Shown here: piece after piece, positions 58,615 to 64,000 of the stretch
Numbering within the stretch: position 1 is the first letter of the stretch
How the letters are laid out: every line of letters begins with the position of its first letter
Source: Gonatopus flavifemur
Taxonomy: Eukaryota > Arthropoda > Insecta > Hymenoptera > Dryinidae
NCBI GenBank assembly: GCA_018340375.1
Contig: JAFFJZ010000025.1
Span: forward strand, 1,689,501 to 1,753,500
DNA length: 64,000 nucleotides
Direction: 5' to 3'
Program-made: the position numbers and the translations under genes
The notes under the pieces: generated by a model
Database searches by the model: none
What the model was told of the DNA's origin: nothing
What the model saw: only the letters and a program-made list of their open reading frames with translations

Positions 58615-58800
58615 TTATGAATCAAACGCGGCAAAGCGCGGGAAAGGGCGGCAGGATACACTTGAGGGTGTGTTCCGTTTTTCGATTGAAGCTCTAAAAC
58701 GTCGTGACATCTAGTGTAAAACGTGGCATACTACATTGTAATCATCTCGGACGGGGCTTTCATATAATTACAGTTGAACTTCACTTCAGGTAAGTTCGTT
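58615..58800 (-). repeat. DIRS right inverted terminal repeat
   Basis: Inverted copy of 52493-52648 (for example ATGAATCAAACGCGG, GATACACTTGAGGGTGTG, ATTGTAATC and GGACGGGGCTT), followed by about 40 bp (CAGTTGAACTTCACTTCAGG and on to TTCGTT) that exist only at this end and in the internal complementary region. Confidence 0.85.
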
Positions 58801-59374
58801 GACCTGTACAATTTTCCAGTACTTCTTCGTCTCACTTACAAGCAGATACCCATGGTTTTCCTCCACTGAAATGATTTTATTGCTCGCACTAGACGATCTG
58901 ACGTCGTTGATAATTCAGTTTTTGGATCTCATTGGAATTGTTCGATTTTCCTTTTTCTCAACCTAAAGAATCTCAATCTATGTGGAGAAACCAAATTATG
59001 AGAATTATTTTCATCTCTATTTAAATATCATAATTATATTTAAATAAAAACTTCGGATACTGAAAAATGATATGTACAAAATTTGTCAGTTACAGGATAA
59101 GAAACCTTTTTTGTTCAAATACTTTTTTCATGAAATCAATATGTTGTAGATGTCATTGTTTCGAACCAATCGATTGTTCATTATCAAATTGAATGAGCGA
59201 CCTTGCCAAAATTGTTTGATTCCCGGATTTAAAACTTCTTCCTTACAAGGATAAGAAACTTCATTGATTGGGACAATTTTTCTTCAAAGTCAATAGCTTG
59301 ACCATAAAAACGTTATAAACAATGAAATTGTCGATAAAAAAAAGAGAATTTCGAATCTAGCAAATATAGTTCGA
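58801..59374. other. Interior of the Sola-like element, no gene seen
   Basis: AT-rich DNA between the DIRS right end and the truncated right arm. No coding sequence was recognised. Confidence 0.4.
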
Positions 59375-59885
59375 TATTCGAATCTTATGACTCAAAAAAC
59401 ATAAATCCACATTGAAAAATCGAACGAATACAATTTTCCCCGCGGACTCTGATATTTAACCGATACACATCGTAGAGGAATGCAAAATAACCGTTGTGCA
59501 CTCATGAAAAAATCGATGGATTTTGCAAACTAATAATCCGATCGATCTGAAACTTTCCAAAAAGTTTGTCCATATACTAACGAACAACTTTGTCGCTGGA
59601 AGTTTTTTGTACCTCACATTTCCCCCACCACTTTTTGATTCCAAAGCATAGAAAACATGGTTTTCACTCCGGATTGAAAAATTATAAATTTGTTATAAAT
59701 TTTTACAGATTTGTTCAACATTTTCGTCATCGGGGAAGTCTCACGAATCAGAATCTGTAAGATTCACCAAGAAACATAAAAAAATGATCGAGTTATGACG
59801 AGTTTAATATTGAAAAATATTGATTTTGGTTGCCAAAAATAGGTAGTTTTCATTTTTTTCTCAAAAACTATTGATCATAGGAGAA
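59375..59885 (-). repeat. Truncated right arm of the Sola-like element
   Basis: Reverse complement of 48349-48900 in essence: CTCATGAAAAAATCGATGGA, CGCTGGAAGTTTTTTGTACC, CATAGAAAACATGGTTTTCA and AACTATTGATCATAG. Homology stops at about 59885, roughly 165 bp short of where the outer end should be. Confidence 0.75.
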
Positions 59886-61490
59886 TGATTTTCGTGCTGA
59901 GTGTTTGTTATCTTGAGTTATGTCATTTGTATGTAACATTTATGTACCCGTGATCTTTGGGGCGTTTCAGAAACTACTGGCACTTACATGTGTTATTACG
60001 TCAAAACCTTCCAGCTTTTCTATAACAAACGGATAGTTGAAGGTAAACACCGAATCGAAGTTCGATGCTCCCTTTGAATTCCTTCTCCAGCTAGGAGAAT
60101 AATCCTACACAAGGACTGGGGAGAGGATATCATGAAATGCAGGATGTTACGTTTTCATGTCGAAATGTAGGTAGATTTATTCTTAAAACAAGGGAGTACA
60201 TGGGTAAGGGATTCTAGTTGAATAGATATTTGATACGAAAGATCAATTGGATTTGATCAGTTCTAAATAAATTCGTTTTTCATCGTAACGTTCTCCTTTC
60301 TAGAATTTTAATTGATCCATTTGTTGTTTGAATAGGAACGGCAGGAAGAATGAATAATTCATCACTCAAGAAAAGGAGAGATTTAGATATTTTTGGGAAA
60401 CATGAGTATAATAGGAATTTCACATGAAATTCACTCTCACGGTCACGGTTCTGTTGAAGAAAGTTGCTGAAGTAGGAAATTTGAAGGTTTTGCATCTTCA
60501 AAATAACTCTGAGAGTTACTTAGTAGTCATATTCGAAAAATACAGTGCGAATAGTTCCCAGGAGGAACAGAAACATACATCTTATTCACTCAGTCTTAAA
60601 GGCTGACGCTTGAAGTGCTAAGAAAAGAGATTGAGGAAAGGAATGAGATCCCTATTGTCTTAGCTTGCGTCTGATTGCATTAGGAGGTATGATAAAATAC
60701 TTACAAATAGTAGAGAACAAAATGGAATTGCTTTTAAGTGCGAGTGAAAGCCTTACTTTTGTGAAAGATGACTTCTATTTTTTTCTTCCATGCAATTTCG
60801 AAGATGGAAATGTTATATTCTCACTCCTCACTTGTGAGAGAAATGAAAATGAATTCCAATTTTGAATTCCAAACACTTTGATGGCTCAACTAGGGTCCAA
60901 CGGTGTCTGTAATAGCCCACCGATTCAGCGTTACAAGTGAGAAATGATGAACAAAATTTGATTCTAATCCGCGGGTTGAAATTGGAGGGTATATGGAGGC
61001 CGTTCAAAATTGAATTTTATGTTTTGAAGTCGTTGTAATTGGAGTTCAAAATGTTGTGACAGTTGTCATTTGAATTATAGTAGTAGATAATTGTCAGCTT
61101 GTTTCATACTTTGTAGAAAATGCAGCTCTGCTTAGATACTTATTGAGAGCAGAGATGCTGTATCTAGTCCTATTCCCCGTTCGATTTTTGAAAGGAATTT
61201 TGCTGTCCAGGACACCTCGGTTTCGCCAAAAATGGGGGAAATTAGGTTGGCCCAAGGTTTGGTATAGTACATGCAAGTGAGTTCGAAATTGGTGAAAGAG
61301 ACAATTGAAGGGAGTTCCATGTCTCACTCCAATGAGAATTCGTATTTACTTATCAAAGAAGGTTGTACTTGGAGAAAATGCTCCATTTTCATTTCGTTTA
61401 GGCACTGCCTACTTTCCTCCCTATCTACTTAGGTCTTCATCCTTTCTTAACAGAGATCCTCTCTTTTCTTGACCGCTTCACATATTTTAC
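59886..61490. other. Unassigned DNA
   Basis: No gene or clear repeat was recognised in 1.6 kb. Open frames at 60424-60606, 60665-60865 and 61094-61327 lack recognisable domains. The last contains a GNRTRYSI phrase that often appears in spurious translations. Confidence 0.45.
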
Positions 61491-63171
61491 TAGGGGTGTG
61501 CGAACCTTAAATTTTTCAGTCGAACCGAACTCGAACCGAACTTCAAATATATGTTCGAAATCGAACCGAACCCGAACCAAACTTTAAAGAGTCGAACCGA
61601 ACTCGAATCGAACTTTAAATATATGTTCGGAATCGAACCGAACCCGAACCAAACTTTGAAAAGTCGAACCGAACTCGAACCGAACTTCAAATATTCTCTT
61701 TTTTTTTCTATTCTCCTTTAAATAGTATCCGAGCTGAAAAATAATAACGATGAGTGTTAGTGAAAGAAGAAACATTTTATAACACAATCAGCAAAGAACC
61801 AGGTATGCATACAAGGTGATGCATAAAAAAAATTTGTTCTGATTCTACACGAATATTGAGAAGATGTTCACGACAGCTTCCTGCAGGGGAATTTTCAAAT
61901 GTAGTCTCATAAGAGTTCATGACTTCATGTTAGATGAAATGAATTATCTGATTCACATAAAACCTCGATTAGGAATTAATATCAGAAAAGGTTCAATGAA
62001 AAACTTTCCAATCTTATATTTAAATTATAAAACCAGAGCAAAAAAATTATCGAACAAAAAAAATATAGCAATGAACGTACTTCATGAAATACGAAATCTT
62101 TCAGAAACGTTTTGTGAGGTTTTTTAAACGTCGCATGTATGTTTTTAAAACATGAAAAAGTCCAAGTTTGTTCTATTAACGTTTTCACGAAACGTTATTG
62201 ATACATGTTCAATTAGTTTTCCTAAATCATCGAATTGTTATATTTCTGTAAATATCTCCATTTGAAATATATAATAAATCAATTATATTGAAGTAAAATC
62301 ATATTGTGTGCAACAAATTAGATGTATAAGCTTATGAAGTGCTAGATTCAGTGGAAAATAGTTCGACTCTAAAGTACATTCTAATATCGTCGCTTTACTC
62401 TTCTCAATACATGTATTTTCATTGTTTTTCATGTTTCCCAATGAGAATTATTTAACTGTTTACAAAACAATGTGGTTTCACTATTGTGTGGATAATTAAT
62501 CATGTATCAAACTTTGAAAAGCAATGATTTGTAGGTTAGCGTAGGTTAGTTACGAAATGACGAGTCTTCATGAATCATATGTATGTTTTGGCAATGTACG
62601 TTTTAGAAATGTTTCGGAAACGTAGTTGCAATGAAAGGTCGCGAAACAGAAGAAACGTTTTTAACATATTTCGAGAGCTTACGGTGCTGTCTGGGATATT
62701 GGTCTCTAGAGAGCGGAAAGATTTGAGAGCTACACTAGCACTATCTCTGGTAGGTACCGTGTACTATATTACATAGAAAACAATATATATACATACTGTT
62801 CTGGGATAGTACCTATGTAACCTTCATAGAGGCGCTAGTTGAAAACACAGGAGATGAACAAAGATGAAGATGGATTCCAATTCAAACTGACAAATGAACA
62901 ACTCGATCCAAATTTTTTTAATGAATGCAGTGAGAAATTCGAACCGAACCGAACTTTTTCCGCTATTTGAGTTCGAAACTCGAACCGAACCGAACTTTTT
63001 CCACTGATTGAGTTCGTAATTCGAACCGAACCGAACTTCTTCTGCTATCTAAGTTCGAAACTCGAACCGAACCGAACTTTTTTTCTTGATCGAGTTCGAA
63101 GTTCGAACCGAACCGAACAGTAGGAGGTCGGTTCGGTTCGGTTCGAGATTCGAACGGTTCGCACACCCCTA
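61491..63171. mobile_element. TA-flanked element with GAACCGAACC subterminal satellites
   Basis: The element is 61493-63169, with TA on both sides. The ends are GGGGTGTGCGAACC and its exact reverse complement. On the left, 61521-61700 holds a 72-bp unit repeated 2.5 times (starts 61521, 61593, 61665). On the right, 62941-63120 holds a 41-bp unit present five times at exact spacing (62941, 62982, 63023, 63064, 63105). Both unit types are built from CGAACCGAAC. The 1.2-kb middle (61700-62940) has no recognised gene. The tandem motifs next to each terminus look like arrays of transposase-binding sites. The superfamily is unknown; TA duplication is consistent but too short to prove. Confidence 0.75.
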
Positions 63172-63534
63172 GTATATAGTATGGCAAAAGGCGATTTGAA
63201 TTATCCAAGAACTCCATCCTGACATTTCAGTGATTCATTTTGTGGTTCCAGAAGGATTCAATGGGATCTAGTTTTTGGAACTTTTGCTACCTGGGTAAAG
63301 AGATGTCAAATATTTATCATGCAACAAAAAGGTATACCTTCAAGATATCAGATTGAAGACACTTTTTAGTACTGTACCAGACATTTTTCAGAATTTTGTG
63401 GAATATCCACCGAAATCATTCGAAAAAATTTTTCAAGAATATTTGGTTCGTTATGGTATTATAAAGATATTCTATATCCTTCAAAACTGTACCATATCAC
63501 AGTAATTGAATTCTAATTTTATGATGAAGCGACA
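63172..63534. other. Unassigned DNA next to the USP-like gene
   Basis: AT-rich DNA that would hold the 3' untranslated part of the minus-strand gene at 63535. No clear polyadenylation signal was assigned. Confidence 0.4.
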
Positions 63535-64000
63535 TTATTGCTCTTCAAAGAAATATATATACGAGTCTTTAGCATTGCGTGGCCAATGTCGCTCTTCAAC
63601 TTGCAGATCATGAATAAATATCCACTTTGTACCTTTACTTCGTAACATGCATGTGAAATTATCTTCAGAAATATTTTTACCCTGATGAAAAACAACCGCT
63701 ATAACTTTATAAAAGTGTTGTGCAATTATAATTTTTGAAGTTGGTACTGCTTTAATGTTTATACTTTCCACCTCTGTTGCTTGAACATTATTGTGATTGA
63801 ACATTATCAATTGCACAATTACATATTGTTCCGACTCTGTTATAAATGATTTTTTAGTTTTATGCAAGTTATTACAATTGTCACAAGAATCTTCGAAAAT
63901 TTTCGATGTTGAAGAATTGAACTTGAATATTTCTTGAAACTCAAATGATTTTTGTGGAATTGGAGGTAGCCCAAGACGTGTAACACAATTTGTACCAACA
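63535..64000 (-). CDS. USP-like (peptidase C19) C-terminal part, runs off the window
   Basis: The frame is open from the window edge to a stop at 63535, over 150 residues. Features in order: a CDNC pair, YVIVQLIMFNHN, NIKAVPTSKIII, FYKVIAVVFHQGKNISEDNF, TCMLR, KWIFIHDLQVEERHWPR and YIYFFEE. The order (Y-L-LQL-F, then Y-L-AV--H-G--I, W---DD--V, WP, and a final FFE) is that of the C-terminal half of ubiquitin-specific proteases, which remove ubiquitin from proteins. The catalytic His of the GHYT box is absent: the sequence reads DNFT. It is therefore probably not an active protease. USP-like genes also occur inside insect mobile elements, so it may not be a conserved host gene. The start lies beyond the window. 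Confidence 0.6.
   Translation of the reverse strand, partial: VGTNCVTRLGLPPIPQKSFEFQEIFKFNSSTSKIFEDSCDNCNNLHKTKKSFITESEQYVIVQLIMFNHNNVQATEVESINIKAVPTSKIIIAQHFYKVIAVVFHQGKNISEDNFTCMLRSKGTKWIFIHDLQVEERHWPRNAKDSYIYFFEEQ

Larger units (their letters stand above)
52493..58800 (+). mobile_element. DIRS-type tyrosine-recombinase retrotransposon
   Basis: In order: left inverted terminal repeat (52493-52648), gag-like ORF (52649-53954, with a probable intron), RT/RNase H ORF (overlapping, to 57162), tyrosine recombinase ORF (57162-58070), internal complementary region (58403-58520) and right inverted terminal repeat (58615-58800). The internal region is complementary to the outermost bases of both terminal repeats, the diagnostic DIRS arrangement, used to close a circular copy before recombinase-mediated integration. 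No target duplication is expected. A mariner inserted between gag and RT at 53995; without it the element is about 5.0 kb. The recombinase frame is intact and RT has no internal stop, so it is probably young. Confidence 0.92.
48183..59885 (-). mobile_element. Sola-like DNA transposon interrupted by a DIRS element
   Basis: The left end at 48183 starts GAGGGTCCGG directly after AATT. The arm (48183 to about 48960) is a diverged relative of the arms of the foldback 32157-34536. An inverted copy of the middle of this arm lies at 59375-59885 and is cut off before its outer end. Between them are a broken transposase (49215-50830, minus) and the DIRS element 52493-58800. Without the DIRS insertion the element would be about 5.4 kb. 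The superfamily is inferred from the 4-bp AATT site and the transposase motifs; the missing right terminus prevents confirmation of a duplication. Confidence 0.65.

Noticed and set aside
61094..61327. Open frame with GNRTRYSISALNKYLS
   Set aside because: Resembles phrases common in spurious translations of non-coding DNA; no domain or splice signals.
61521..63120. Telomeric or centromeric array (GGTTCG-type repeats)
   Set aside because: The repeats are few, have 41- and 72-bp periods and lie inside a TIR-bounded element.
1..64000. tRNA or rRNA genes
   Set aside because: No cloverleaf with conserved boxes or rRNA-like conserved segment was recognised by eye; a tRNAscan or Infernal run would be decisive.

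Overview
The window looks like insect nuclear DNA: it is AT-rich, has spliceosomal introns and microsatellites, and carries arthropod-type transposons (irritans-like mariner, piggyBac, hAT, DIRS, APE-type LINE). The order cannot be fixed from the sequence. It is almost entirely repeats. Only three stretches look like non-transposon coding sequence: the first coding exon of an SLC22-type organic cation transporter (7672-7797, minus), a candidate 3'-terminal exon of an unrecognised minus-strand gene (46694-46762), and the C-terminal part of a USP-like (peptidase C19) protein running off the right edge (63535-64000, minus). The last may itself belong to a mobile element.

Layout. 1-7.6 kb: apparently intron 1 of the SLC22 gene, or gene-flanking DNA if the other exons lie elsewhere. 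It holds a near-perfect 1.85-kb foldback (2029-3881), a diverged foldback (4366-5126) and a 143-bp satellite. 7.8-9.5 kb: MITEs, among them a 185-bp hAT MITE with an exact 8-bp target duplication. 9.7-18.4 kb: one decayed APE-type LINE, split by a 3.8-kb piggyBac element in TTAA (10540-14345) and by a 472-bp MITE with an exact 8-bp duplication (14385-14856). 18.6-30.9 kb: TIR elements, a 1.4-kb TTAA-flanked piggyBac-like derivative, and an AATATT-rich block. 31.0-36.0 kb: a decayed hAT element with a transposase C-terminus, into whose 145-bp tandem repeats a 2.4-kb foldback inserted (AATT duplication), into whose loop a 516-bp MITE inserted (AAGGGAAA duplication). 37-43.6 kb: more TIR elements, and a 2.6-kb foldback whose loop still codes for a transposase-like C-terminus. 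43.6-48.2 kb: mostly unassigned, with the candidate exon and a 301-bp hAT MITE. 48.2-59.9 kb: a Sola-like element with a broken transposase, interrupted by a DIRS retroelement, itself interrupted by a mariner. 61.5-63.2 kb: a TA-flanked element with 72-bp and 41-bp subterminal repeats.

The most notable structure is the DIRS element (52493-58800). It has inverted terminal repeats, an internal complementary region matching both outer ends, a gag-like ORF with a probable intron, an RT/RNase H ORF, and an intact tyrosine recombinase ORF whose ATG overlaps the RT stop (TGATG). Most transposase genes are broken by only a few lesions, so this region has been hit by several waves of fairly recent insertions.
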